From Lachnospira rogosae (lineage in GTDB: Bacteria; Bacillota; Clostridia; Lachnospirales; Lachnospiraceae), in NCBI RefSeq assembly GCF_040096455.1, contig NZ_JBBMER010000001.1, positions 248,001 through 312,000 on the forward strand: a DNA stretch of 64,000 nucleotides, written 5' to 3'. A program made the position numbers and the translations under genes. This document shows, piece by piece, positions 16,478 to 25,622 of the stretch; position 1 is the first letter of the stretch; every line of letters starts with the position of its first letter. The notes under the pieces are model-generated. The model saw nothing but the letters and a program-made list of their open reading frames with translations, made no database searches and was not told where the DNA came from.

Positions 16478-17461
16478 ATGATTGATAACATAGAATATTA
16501 TATGGAATATCTTGACGGGCTGACTAAGGATATGCCAGAGGAGTTTGTAAAGCTTGCACAGGTATTTGAACTTAGTGTGTTCGAGCCTGTTTATATGGAA
16601 GGCGAAGATGATATATACGCAGCTTATCTTATGAATGATTCAGTCGAAAGTTATTTTGTTTTTGAGAACTCTATAATGACAGGAGAATATAAGAATATTG
16701 ACTGCGAACAGGTAGCTGGAATAGAAACACTTAGCGACGGATATATGCTTATAGTTAATCAGGGCGGCGAGAATATATTTACAATAAGATTTAATAAGCT
16801 AGGTATTAAGACTACATATTTTAATTATGGCAGTATGGGACATTTTTGGGTTAAGGGATATGAGTATTTAAGACAACTGGAGTATCAGCTTGCAGATGTC
16901 AGGGATAAATACAGATATCTTGGAAGCTCGTCTTGTACCAGTAAGGAGCTTATATTTATGCAGCTTGCAGATTTTCCACCTATTAAGAAGTATAAATCAG
17001 TGCCAGAAGCTTATTATGTGCCATATCCCGATGCAGTTTATTCTGAGGCAGTGAATTATCTTATAGATATGGCAGTGAGTGTTGGCGATAAACGTATGGC
17101 AGGTATGCTTAAATGCTATTTGAATAAACCGGACATAATTAAGTGTAATATTATTGCGGCTATGTTTCATAGAAAGGCACATAGCAGATTTATAGATAAG
17201 CTTATTATGGATGTGCGGAACGAAGCTGACAATTATGTCAAAAGGACGTTTAACAGTGACGAGGAAGCACAGTATAAGATAGTTCATAATAAGGCTCTTA
17301 AGGCACTGGATAGATACAAAGAAGCAGGATATGAGTGTCTGTTATACAGGGAAGAACCATTTATGTATTCCAAGGACTCAATTACATATAAAGAACACAT
17401 ATTAGTGTTTAGAAATGGTCGTATTAATAGAAAATGTGATATATATACATATGAAGCATAG
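16478..17461 (+). CDS. uncharacterised protein, DUF3878-like
   Basis: A 327-residue soluble protein with no signal peptide, rich in Tyr and Asp. The layout (N-terminal mixed alpha/beta half with GHFWVKGYEYLRQLEYQL, C-terminal helical half) resembles the DUF3878 family of Firmicutes, recalled with limited certainty. No catalytic motif is visible. It stands between the methyltransferases and the GH13-like gene, with its own terminator downstream. Function unknown. Confidence 0.55.
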   Translation: MIDNIEYYMEYLDGLTKDMPEEFVKLAQVFELSVFEPVYMEGEDDIYAAYLMNDSVESYFVFENSIMTGEYKNIDCEQVAGIETLSDGYMLIVNQGGENIFTIRFNKLGIKTTYFNYGSMGHFWVKGYEYLRQLEYQLADVRDKYRYLGSSSCTSKELIFMQLADFPPIKKYKSVPEAYYVPYPDAVYSEAVNYLIDMAVSVGDKRMAGMLKCYLNKPDIIKCNIIAAMFHRKAHSRFIDKLIMDVRNEADNYVKRTFNSDEEAQYKIVHNKALKALDRYKEAGYECLLYREEPFMYSKDSITYKEHILVFRNGRINRKCDIYTYEA

Positions 17462-17568
17462 TATATAAATATAATATATAAGTGAAATTTATACTGTTCC
17501 ACAATATATTTTAATAAAATTTACTGCATATATAATGAATATTGAGAAAAATATGTCATTCGCGCAAG

Positions 17569-17602
17569 AAAAATGTCATTTCGCGCAGATGGCATTTTTT
17601 TT
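17569..17602 (+). terminator. rho-independent terminator
   Basis: AAAAATGTCAT (17569-17579) pairs with ATGGCATTTTT (17589-17599, one G-U pair) and is followed by further T residues. A partial copy of the left arm with the CGCGC loop sequence stands just before it (17553-17565: ATGTCATTCGCGC), a local duplication. It ends the DUF3878-like gene. Confidence 0.75.
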
Positions 17603-17710
17603 GTGTTTTTTTATTGTATAATAATGCCAACATATAAAGCTTTCGTAATATTTTTAAAGACTGCATACGTTTTTATTGCAGGGAAAGTACGATAAGAGAA
17701 AGGAGAGTTT

Positions 17711-20419
17711 ATGAAATATTTGAAAAAAATAATAGCAGTGGTATTAGCTGCAGGTATGATTATCTCCAATGCACCTGTGGCAGGTTCGGCTGCAAACCAG
17801 AACAGCAGGGCATCTAAGAGAACTTATAATTGGTATGATAAGTGTGCTGACGATATTGATGAGAATTATACTTATGAAGGTTCAGACCTTGGGATAGAGG
17901 CTACTGAAGATTATACAACTTTTAAAATATGGGCACCAAGTGCAAGGTATATAAAAGTTAATATTTACAGAAAAGGTGTGAATGATGACGATGAGTCATC
18001 TAAAGTTGGATCATTTACATTGGAAAAAATGTTCGCTAATGGAAATAGAGATGTGTGGACAGGTGTATGGACATTAACACTTATAGGAGACTGGAGAGGA
18101 TTCTATTACAATTATACAATTTCTACGACAAACATAACTGGTGCACACGATACAAAATATCAGGTTGCAGACCCATACTCAGTGGCTGTAAGTGCAGATG
18201 GCAAGCGTTCTTATATTATAGATCCGGATATGGTATCTCCTGATGGATGGGAGAATGATAAGCATATATATGTAGATACAGCCAAAGCTAATAATGTATA
18301 CAAAGTAAGTATTAAAGATTTTTCAACAGATACATCATCAGGTACGACATCAAATGGCAAATACAGTGCATTTACAGAAAAAGGTGCAACTGTAAATAAT
18401 GCAGGTGAATTGTCATCAGGTATTGATTATCTTAAAGAATTAGGTGTTACAACCGTACAACTTGCACCATTTTCAGATTATGCTTCTGATGATGAATATG
18501 TAGTTGCGAATTTTAATGCACCGGAGCCGGATTATGCTTCTGATGCATCAAATAGTGAAGCAATAATAAAAGAATGTAAAGCAATGATTCAGGCACTTCA
18601 TAACGCGGGAATTTCAGTTGTAATGGAAATGCCATATACGCATACGGTTACACCAACAGAGTCTGTATTTGAAAAAGTAGTTCCTGGTTATTATTACAGA
18701 CATAATACGAATGGAACTTATTACACTACAACTGATTATGACAATGAGTGTGCCACGGAGCGTGCAATGTATCGTAAATATGTTGAAAATTCCATGAAAT
18801 ACTGGGCAGAGGTATATCATATAGATGGATTTTCAATAGATTTAGTTGACTGCTTTGACACAAAAGCATATCATTCAAGACTGGATAAATGGTTAGATGA
18901 AGTAAAAGAAAATGTTGCAAAGACAGATCCCAGACTTGTTATATGGGGCGATAATTATACCAAGACAGATAGACAGAATAAGACATCTATATATGATAAT
19001 ATAATTAGTTCTATTAATGGAAGCACATATGGAGCAAGAAATGAAAAAGCAATAAAAATGTATAAACAGCAGGCTGCAATGAAATATGCAACACCAGGAA
19101 TATTATATATGGATGCAGGAGAAGAAATGTGCAGTAGTGTTGAAGGAACAACACAGCAGGACAAGTCAGTGCTTGAATGGCAGAAATGTATAGATTATAC
19201 AGATGTAGTATCTTATTATAGAGGTCTTATGGATATTAGAAAAGCCTTTTCACCACTTGCCGATAGTCAGAATATTAGTAACAATAAAGAAGCTTATGTA
19301 CTGACTAATACAACAGAAGGTGAATGGAGCACTATGGCAGTATTGAATAATGATACAGCTGATGATAAAGAGATTGCAATTCCAGCTTCAAGAGAGGCCG
19401 CAGACTGGGTGATTATTGCTAATGGGGAAAGTGCCGGTTTAGTATCACTTGGTGAAGTCAGTGGTTCGACTGTAAAAGTGCCGGCGTATACGACAATGAT
19501 TCTTGTAGACAAGGAGAGTTCATTGCAGGTATCAGTGCCAGAAGAAAAAGGAAGAGTAATTATTGATTATCTGAGGACAGATGGTTATGGTAATAGCAGT
19601 TTTGAGACACCATTAAGAGAGTCGATTACGCTATATGGTACAGTAGGAACAGGGTTTGTTGTGCCACAGAATCTTAATATTTCATCTTATTATGATCTTA
19701 TTAATGCGGAATATGGCAAAAAGGGTATATTTGAATCAGGTACAATCAGGCTGCGATATTATTATAGTGCTAAATATAAGCCAGATCGTTTGGTAGATGG
19801 AATTATTAATGATGGTCATTATTGTGAAGAAGTACGATTCAAAGTAACTGATCCGGCTTATACAGAGGTAAGAGTTGATGATAAGAAGCTGACACCAGAT
19901 AGTAATGGTTATTATACTGTCTCATATGCTGATAAAGAACAGACTATTAAATTAATAGATAATAATGGCTGTAATGTGCAGCTTTATATAAAGGTACTGG
20001 AAAATCATATACCTAACAATAACGATTGTACTAAAGATTCTGTTTGTACTATCTGTGGCAAGGTATTTCCTGCACAGACAAGTCATAAGTACAGTGATAG
20101 CTGGTCAAAAGATGATACTTACCATTGGAAAGTATGTGAGAATGATGGCTGTGAAGTAACAAGTACTAAGACAGAGCATAGTGGTACAGACGATGGAGAT
20201 TGTACAACACCTGTAATATGTGAATGTGGACAGATTGTTACAGCGGCTAAAGCAGAACATACTTATGGTGAGGGAAGTCTAATGGTGATGGCACACATAC
20301 AAGAAAGTGTACAATACAGGGCTGTACAGCAGAAGAAACTAAGGATTGTGAAGGCGGAGAAGCAACATGTACTAAAAAAGCTGTATGTACATATTGTAAT
20401 TCAGAATATGGTGCGTTAA
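17711..20419 (+). CDS. secreted GH13/pullulanase-like protein, catalytically degenerate (5' part of frameshifted gene)
   Basis: Signal peptide at residues 1-28, a CBM48-like N-domain (about 60-190) and a GH13 barrel of type I pullulanase ancestry: GIDYLKELGVTTVQLAPFSDYAS, ATERAMYRKYVENSMKYWAE, YHIDGFSIDL. The usual GFRFDL motif has Ser375 instead of the invariant Arg; nucleophile Asp377 remains. The general acid Glu is replaced by Asp414 (IWGDN), and the HDN segment with the third carboxylate is missing because the barrel is shortened. So hydrolysis is doubtful. Cys-rich CxxC modules follow from about residue 775. After GEG near 20275 the frame shifts and ends in 45 unrelated residues. Good AAAGGAG start. 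Confidence 0.75.
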   Translation: MKYLKKIIAVVLAAGMIISNAPVAGSAANQNSRASKRTYNWYDKCADDIDENYTYEGSDLGIEATEDYTTFKIWAPSARYIKVNIYRKGVNDDDESSKVGSFTLEKMFANGNRDVWTGVWTLTLIGDWRGFYYNYTISTTNITGAHDTKYQVADPYSVAVSADGKRSYIIDPDMVSPDGWENDKHIYVDTAKANNVYKVSIKDFSTDTSSGTTSNGKYSAFTEKGATVNNAGELSSGIDYLKELGVTTVQLAPFSDYASDDEYVVANFNAPEPDYASDASNSEAIIKECKAMIQALHNAGISVVMEMPYTHTVTPTESVFEKVVPGYYYRHNTNGTYYTTTDYDNECATERAMYRKYVENSMKYWAEVYHIDGFSIDLVDCFDTKAYHSRLDKWLDEVKENVAKTDPRLVIWGDNYTKTDRQNKTSIYDNIISSINGSTYGARNEKAIKMYKQQAAMKYATPGILYMDAGEEMCSSVEGTTQQDKSVLEWQKCIDYTDVVSYYRGLMDIRKAFSPLADSQNISNNKEAYVLTNTTEGEWSTMAVLNNDTADDKEIAIPASREAADWVIIANGESAGLVSLGEVSGSTVKVPAYTTMILVDKESSLQVSVPEEKGRVIIDYLRTDGYGNSSFETPLRESITLYGTVGTGFVVPQNLNISSYYDLINAEYGKKGIFESGTIRLRYYYSAKYKPDRLVDGIINDGHYCEEVRFKVTDPAYTEVRVDDKKLTPDSNGYYTVSYADKEQTIKLIDNNGCNVQLYIKVLENHIPNNNDCTKDSVCTICGKVFPAQTSHKYSDSWSKDDTYHWKVCENDGCEVTSTKTEHSGTDDGDCTTPVICECGQIVTAAKAEHTYGEGSLMVMAHIQESVQYRAVQQKKLRIVKAEKQHVLKKLYVHIVIQNMVR

Positions 20420-21546
20420 ATCCATCTAACCACAGTGGAAGTGTTGAATGGGTGCAGACGGAGGGTACACACCAGAAGAAATATGAATGTTGTGGTGCTG
20501 AATATGAAGCTGTTGAAAGTCATAAGTGGGAAAATGGACATTGCAGTGTATGTGGATATGGCTGTGAACATACAGGTGGAGAGGCAACCTGTACAGAAAA
20601 AGCAGTCTGTGCTATTTGTAAGCTTCCTTATGGAAAAGTAGATGCCAATAATCATACTGGAACGGAGGAATATATTAAGACATCAACAACACACGAGAAG
20701 AAATATACCTGCTGTGGTAAAGTAACATTAGTTAAAGAAAATCATAAGTGGAAAGACGGTGTATGCGAAATCTGTGATTATAAATGTGTACATACAGGAG
20801 GGGAAGCTAATTGTACAAGTGGTGCAATATGTGAAAACTGTGGTATGGAATACACAGATAAAGAGCCTTCAAAGCATACAGGAAATCCAGAGTGGGTGCA
20901 GACCGAAGATACACACAAGAAAGCCTATGATTGTTGTGGCTTAGAGGTATCAGCAAGTGAGGAACATATCTGGGAGGCAGGAGTATGCAAGATATGTGCT
21001 TATCACTGCCATCATACAGGTGGAGAGGCAACTTGTATACAGAAAGCACAGTGTATAATCTGTAATGAGGAATATGGAACATATAATCTTGGTGTGCATA
21101 AAGGCTTAAAGTTAGTAGAAGCAAAGGCGGCAACTAAGGCAGAAGAAGGTAATATTGAATACTGGCATTGTGAAGATTGTGACAGATATTATGTAGAAGA
21201 CAATGGCTATGTCGAGATAAAGAAAGCAGATACAGTAATTGCGAAGGTATCTGATAATGATAATTCAAATGGAGCAGGCTCAGGTGATGTGGTTGACAAT
21301 GGTACAGGAGCAGGCTCAGGTGATGCAGGTTCGAATGATACAGGAGCAGGCTCAGGTGATGCAGGTTCGAATGATACAGGAGCAGGCTCAGGCAGTGCTG
21401 GTGCTAATGATACCGCTGCAGAAGTGAAAGAAACCCCGGATACAGCTGACAATAACAGTATATTTGTATGGCTTCTTATGTTATCTGTTGGAGGAATGAC
21501 AGTATGTATGGCTATTAGCAGTAAGAAAAGGAGAACTAACGGATAA
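20278..21546 (+). pseudogene. C-terminal part of the GH13-like surface protein: Cys-rich repeats and wall-sorting signal
   Basis: From about 20278 a second frame continues the upstream protein without a start codon: SNGDGTHTRKCTIQGC, then GGEATCTKKAVCTYC. At least three repeats of about 72 residues follow, each with CxxC, HTGGEATC and CxxC, plus a CCG motif, probably zinc-binding ribbons. A Gly/Ser/Ala linker of four 12-residue repeats leads to TPDTAD, a hydrophobic stretch and KKRRTNG, resembling a sortase signal of the PxTGD type with Ala for Gly. Restoring one base near 20275 would fuse both parts into a protein of about 1,280 residues. Confidence 0.75.
21271..21414 (+). repeat. four tandem 36-bp repeats encoding a Gly/Ser/Ala linker
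   Basis: Four consecutive 36-base units begin with GGAGCAGGCTCAGG at 21271, 21307, 21343 and 21379. Units two and three are identical; units one and four diverge in their second halves. They encode GAGSGDAGSNDT-type residues between the Cys-rich repeats and the sorting signal and would serve as a flexible wall-spanning linker. Copy number is likely to vary between strains. Confidence 0.85.
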
Positions 21547-21660
21547 TAATAAAAAATAACAGAAAGAAAAGCTGACAAATAATATCAAACAGAATATTAT
21601 GATTGGCAGAATATATTCAGAGGCAGTATATTCAGGTGTTTATAATAATATAGTTTTAAT

Positions 21661-21698
21661 GGCGTGTGAAAAATAGAAATTTTTCACACGTCTTTTTT
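21661..21698 (+). terminator. rho-independent terminator (copy of the GTGTGAAAA hairpin)
   Basis: GGCGTGTGAAAAAT (21661-21674) pairs with ATTTTTCACACGTC (21679-21692, one G-U pair) around AGAA, followed by TTTTTT. It terminates the GH13-like gene. The stem resembles the hairpin at 13147-13170. The interval 21547-21919 holds this terminator and the uxuA promoter/operator and nothing else recognisable. Confidence 0.85.
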
Positions 21699-21760
21699 AT
21701 ATTATAAGGTATAGTATATGAGTGAGAATATAAGAATATAAAATAAATTAAAAAAATTGA

Positions 21761-21789
21761 TTGACATGTCAGCACTAACATGTTAGTAT
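21761..21789 (+). promoter_or_regulatory. uxuA promoter with two overlapping palindromic operators
   Basis: TTGACA at 21761-21766 and TAGTAT at 21784-21789 are 17 bases apart, a good sigma-A promoter. Two palindromes overlie it: TTGACATGTCAG (21761-21772) and CTAACATGTTAG (21775-21786, perfect). The first covers the -35 box and the second the spacer and -10, so a bound regulator would block polymerase. The same motif occurs twice upstream of the GPH transporter gene. The likely binder is the GntR/FCD protein encoded at 24846-25508. Confidence 0.7.
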
Positions 21790-21919
21790 GATGACATCAA
21801 AGTAATTATGCAGCATAATATTTATAGATAATTGGTGTACGAATTAATTAATAATACGAAGTACATCTATAATAAAGTGATTTTTTGATTATATTTTAAT
21901 TTAAGGAGGATTTAGCATT

Positions 21920-22987
21920 ATGGATATGACATTAAGATGGTATGGACCAGGTTATGACAGTGTAACACTTAAACAGATAAGACAGATACCTGGAGTTAAG
22001 AATGTTATTACAACACTATTTGGAAAGCAGGCGGGAGAGTTATGGCTGCCTGAGGAGATAGCTGAGCTTAAGAAGGTAGTATGTGATGCTGGTCTTGGAA
22101 TAGCTGGTATTGAGTCTGTTAATGTATCAGATGATATTAAGATAGGTACAGCTAAGAGAGATGAACATATTGATAATTATATTAAGACATTACAGGCTCT
22201 TGGCGAAGCTGACATCCATATGGTATGTTACAACTTTATGCCAGTGTTTGACTGGACACGTTCTGAGCTTGCAAGAGTAAGGAAAGATGGTTCAACAGTT
22301 CTTGCTTATAATCAGGATACTGTAGATATGATTGATCCTGAACATATGAAAGAGTCAGTTGAGAAGATGTCTAATGGTTTTGTTATGCCGGGATGGGAGC
22401 CGGAAAGACTTGACAGATTAAAAGAACTTTTTGAAATGTATAGTGATGTGGATGCAGAAAAGCTGTTTAATAATCTTGTATATTTCCTTGAAGCAATCGG
22501 ACCTGTATGTGAAAAATATGATATAAAGATGGGTATTCATCCAGATGACCCAGCATGGCCAATATTCGGATTGCCAAGAATTATGACAGGTAAGGACTCA
22601 GTTACAAGACTTCTTGATGCTGTTGATAAGCCTTATAATGGAATTACGTTGTGTACAGGTTCATTTGGTTCTAACCAGAACAATGATTTATGTGAGATTA
22701 TTAAGGCCTGCAGAGGCAGAATTCCATTTGCACATGTAAGAAATCTTAAGTACAACTCTCCAAGAGATTTTGAAGAGGCAGCACATTTATCATCTGATGG
22801 ATCTATAGATATGTATAAGATTATGAAGACTTTATATGATACAGGCTTTGACGGAGTCATAAGACCAGACCACGGAAGAATGATATGGGATGAGGTTGCT
22901 ATGCCAGGATATGGTCTTTATGACAGAGCATTAGGTGCCACATATCTTAATGGTCTGTGGGAGGCTATAGATAAGTCAGCCAAATAA
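21920..22987 (+). CDS. uxuA: mannonate dehydratase
   Basis: Converts D-mannonate to 2-keto-3-deoxy-D-gluconate in hexuronate breakdown. The 355-residue protein shows the UxuA pattern: LRWYGPGYDSVTL at the N-terminus, KMGIHPDDPAWPIFGLPRI and the metal-site segments LCTGSFGS, HVRNLKYN and RPDHGRMIWDE. The ATG follows AAGGAGG. It is the first gene of uxuAB, under the operator-covered promoter at 21761-21789, with uxuB 58 bases downstream behind its own GGAGG site. Confidence 0.96.
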   Translation: MDMTLRWYGPGYDSVTLKQIRQIPGVKNVITTLFGKQAGELWLPEEIAELKKVVCDAGLGIAGIESVNVSDDIKIGTAKRDEHIDNYIKTLQALGEADIHMVCYNFMPVFDWTRSELARVRKDGSTVLAYNQDTVDMIDPEHMKESVEKMSNGFVMPGWEPERLDRLKELFEMYSDVDAEKLFNNLVYFLEAIGPVCEKYDIKMGIHPDDPAWPIFGLPRIMTGKDSVTRLLDAVDKPYNGITLCTGSFGSNQNNDLCEIIKACRGRIPFAHVRNLKYNSPRDFEEAAHLSSDGSIDMYKIMKTLYDTGFDGVIRPDHGRMIWDEVAMPGYGLYDRALGATYLNGLWEAIDKSAK

Positions 22988-23045
22988 ATTTTGTATGGGA
23001 ATATGGTTTTATATATGAATATGTATATAGGAATGGAGGATTAGC

Positions 23046-24653
23046 ATGAAACTTTCAATACAAGGTATTAAAGATAAAGAAGCATGGGAGAAGGCTGGAA
23101 TAAAGCTTCCATCATATGATGTTGAAAAAGTTGCAACAGCTACAAAGGAAGCACCTGTATGGGTTCATTTCGGAATAGGCAACATTTTCAGAATATTTAT
23201 AGGTGGAATAGCAGACTCATTATTAGAGCAGGGATTGTCAGATAAAGGAATTACATGTGTTGAAACATTTGATTATGATGTAGTTGATAAGATATACAAG
23301 CCATTCGACAATCTTGTTATGGCAGTTACATTAAAGGAAGATGGAAGCACTGATAAGAAAGTATTAGGTTCACTTACAGAGGCTGTTAAGGCACAGTCAT
23401 CAGTAGATGCTGAGTGGTCAAGATTGAAGAAAATATTTGCAAGTCCACAGCTTCAGATGGTTTCATTTACAATAACAGAAAAAGGATATGCACTTCGAGA
23501 TGCAAAGGGAGAGTATTTTCCATTTATCAGAAGTGATATAGATAATGGTCCTGATAAGGCATCATCAGCTATGGCAGTTGTGTCAGCACTTTTATATGAA
23601 AGATTTAATACATGTAAGGCACCTTTAGCAGTTGTGTCTATGGATAACTGCTCACATAATGGTGAAAAGTTAAGAAATTCAATAACAGATATGGTAGGCG
23701 AATGGCAGAAAAAAGGTTTTGTTAGCGAAGATTTTGTACAATATGTCAATGATGAAAATACAATATCTTTCCCATGGTCTATGATAGATAAGATTACTCC
23801 AAGACCAGCAGATACTGTGGCTGAGTCGTTAAAAGAAGCCGGGGTTGAAGATATGGACCCTGTTATTACATCAAAGAGAACTTATATAGCTCCATTTGTT
23901 AATGCAGAAGGACCACAGTATCTTGTTATAGAGGATAGATTTCCGAATGGAAGACCACAGCTTGAAAAGGCAGGAGTATATATGACGGACAGGGATACAG
24001 TTAACAAGGTGGAGAGAATGAAGGTTACAACCTGTCTTAATCCATTGCATACAGCACTTGCAGTATATGGCTGCGTATTAGGCTATGACCTTATAGCTGA
24101 TGAGATGAAGGATAAGGAACTTTCAGAGCTTGTAAAAAGAATAGGGCTTGTTGAGGGTATGCCTGTTGTTACTAATCCTGGTATTATAGCCCCAGAGAAG
24201 TTTGCAGATGAAGTTATAAATGTGCGTATACCTAATCCATTTATGCCTGATACACCTCAAAGAATTGCAACAGATACATCTCAGAAGGTTGGCATAAGAT
24301 ATGGTGAAACTATAAAGTCATATGTTGCCAAGGATGGAAGTGCCAGAGCACTAACTGCCATTCCGCTTGCGATTGCAGGCTGGTGCAGGTATCTTCTTGG
24401 CATTGATGATAATGGTGAAGCTTTTGAATTATCCCCAGACCCTATGGCTGATGAATTGAAATGTCAGCTGGATGGTATCGTATGGGGTGAGTCATCATCT
24501 TACACGGGTCAGCTTAAGAACTTATTGTCAAATGCTAATATATTTGGTATAAATTTATATGAAGCAGGAATTGGTGATAAGATTGAAGAAATGTTTGTCG
24601 AAGAAATATCAGGAAAAGGTGCTATAAGAGAAACGCTTAAGAAATACCTTTAA
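23046..24653 (+). CDS. uxuB: D-fructuronate (mannonate) oxidoreductase, mannitol dehydrogenase family
   Basis: Reduces D-fructuronate to D-mannonate with NAD(P)H, feeding UxuA. 535 residues, a long-chain polyol dehydrogenase. The N-terminal Rossmann segment reads PVWVHFGIGNIFRIFIGG, the typical WxHxGxGxFxR-type motif. The catalytic region includes VVSMDNCSHNGEKL and the C-terminal helical domain KVTTCLNPLHTALAVYGCVLGY (conserved Lys/Asn/His). Together with uxuA it forms a two-gene operon, closed by the hairpin at 24718-24767. Confidence 0.93.
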   Translation: MKLSIQGIKDKEAWEKAGIKLPSYDVEKVATATKEAPVWVHFGIGNIFRIFIGGIADSLLEQGLSDKGITCVETFDYDVVDKIYKPFDNLVMAVTLKEDGSTDKKVLGSLTEAVKAQSSVDAEWSRLKKIFASPQLQMVSFTITEKGYALRDAKGEYFPFIRSDIDNGPDKASSAMAVVSALLYERFNTCKAPLAVVSMDNCSHNGEKLRNSITDMVGEWQKKGFVSEDFVQYVNDENTISFPWSMIDKITPRPADTVAESLKEAGVEDMDPVITSKRTYIAPFVNAEGPQYLVIEDRFPNGRPQLEKAGVYMTDRDTVNKVERMKVTTCLNPLHTALAVYGCVLGYDLIADEMKDKELSELVKRIGLVEGMPVVTNPGIIAPEKFADEVINVRIPNPFMPDTPQRIATDTSQKVGIRYGETIKSYVAKDGSARALTAIPLAIAGWCRYLLGIDDNGEAFELSPDPMADELKCQLDGIVWGESSSYTGQLKNLLSNANIFGINLYEAGIGDKIEEMFVEEISGKGAIRETLKKYL

Positions 24654-24717
24654 TGTGATGCAGATGTTATAATATACGTTTGACATGCTTATCTTATATA
24701 TAATATAAACATATTGT

Positions 24718-24767
24718 GCCGTTCAGAGCTGTAGAGATTATGCAGGATATTGGTTCTGGACGGCTTT
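24718..24767 (+). terminator. terminator after uxuB
   Basis: GCCGTTCAGAGC (24718-24729) pairs with GTTCTGGACGGC (24753-24764, one G-U and one bulged position), followed by TTTT. It lies between uxuB and the GntR gene. A TTGACA at 24680-24685 just upstream reads TTGACATGCTTA, close to the operator consensus; if it is the -35 of a gntR promoter, this hairpin would sit in the gntR leader and act as an attenuator. Confidence 0.6.
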
Positions 24768-24845
24768 TGCTGTTTATTTTATTAATTGTTTTATATTTTT
24801 ATATTAATGGCAGATTGCTGTTATATATAGAAAGGCTGTAATTTT

Positions 24846-25508
24846 ATGGAAAAATCATTAAATGAAGAAACATATGAAAAATTAAAATACGATATAATGA
24901 ATTTTGAAGTTTTGCCAGGAGATTCTATAAGTGCCCAGAAGATTGCATTAAGATATAATGTATCAAGGACACCTGCAAGAGAGGCAATAGTTAATCTTGA
25001 GAAAGAAGGACTTTTAAAGGTTATACCTCAGTCTGGAACGTATGTAGCCTGTATTAATTGTAAGCGTTCAGAGCAGGAATGGTTTGTCAGAAAGAGTCTT
25101 GAGATTGGGATGGTTGATGCAATTTTTAAAAATGCAAGTGCTGATATGCTTGATAAGATGGCAGGGCTTAATAATCGACTTATTAATTATGACGAAGAAA
25201 CAGAAAGTATTCCAAGAATAGAGATAGATAATGAATTTCATCAATTAATATATGAATGTTCCGGCGAACAGCTTGCGAAGAATATAATAAAGACACAGAT
25301 GAGCCATTACAACAGAATTAGATATCTTGCAGAGTTAAATAAAAACATAAGCGTAAAGACTAATGATGAGCATAATATGCTTATTGATGCGATAAGGAAT
25401 AAAGATAAGAGAATGTATCTTCGCGTTATAAAAGCACATATAAGCAGAATATTTAATGAACTTGATAAGCTTAAGGGAATATATCCGGAATATTTTGAAA
25501 AAAATTGA
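24846..25508 (+). CDS. GntR-family (FCD) regulator, probable uxu/uid repressor
   Basis: A 220-residue regulator. The N-terminal winged helix covers about residues 5-70 (ALRYNVSRTPAREAIVNLEKEGLL, then PQSGTYV). The C-terminal FCD ligand domain has the metal-site helix with DNEFHQLIYECSG and a late AHISRIF segment. FCD-type GntR proteins commonly sense uronates or their intermediates (UxuR, ExuR). Position directly after uxuAB and the shared palindromes upstream of uxuA and of the transporter make it the likely local repressor. The palindrome differs from the E. coli UxuR site, so assignment is by context. Confidence 0.85.
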   Translation: MEKSLNEETYEKLKYDIMNFEVLPGDSISAQKIALRYNVSRTPAREAIVNLEKEGLLKVIPQSGTYVACINCKRSEQEWFVRKSLEIGMVDAIFKNASADMLDKMAGLNNRLINYDEETESIPRIEIDNEFHQLIYECSGEQLAKNIIKTQMSHYNRIRYLAELNKNISVKTNDEHNMLIDAIRNKDKRMYLRVIKAHISRIFNELDKLKGIYPEYFEKN

Positions 25509-25576
25509 AGTAGATGAAAGAAATTCCCCTTATATCCGCATATTTTTGTATTATTATATTAAAAAGATAAAAATGA

Positions 25577-25612
25577 CTGACGTAATATACTATCATTACG
25601 TCAGCCTTTTTT
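25577..25612. terminator. bidirectional terminator between convergent gntR and araC genes
   Basis: CTGACGTAAT (25577-25586) and ATTACGTCAG (25595-25604) form a perfect 10-bp stem, followed on the plus strand by CCTTTTTT and on the minus strand by TCATTTTTATC. It serves both the GntR gene (plus) and the AraC gene (minus). Confidence 0.85.
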
Positions 25613-25622
25613 AATTTATAGC

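Noticed and set aside
21271..21414. Regular 36-bp tandem repeats that could be mistaken for a CRISPR array
   Set aside because: The units are directly adjacent without spacers, keep a coding frame and encode a Gly/Ser/Ala linker before a wall-sorting signal. No cas genes are near.
20416..21578. Long minus-strand and alternative plus-strand ORFs across the Cys-rich repeat region
   Set aside because: They arise from the repeated GC-richer DNA. Only plus frame 1 continues the upstream protein, keeps the Cys/His pattern and ends in a sorting signal.
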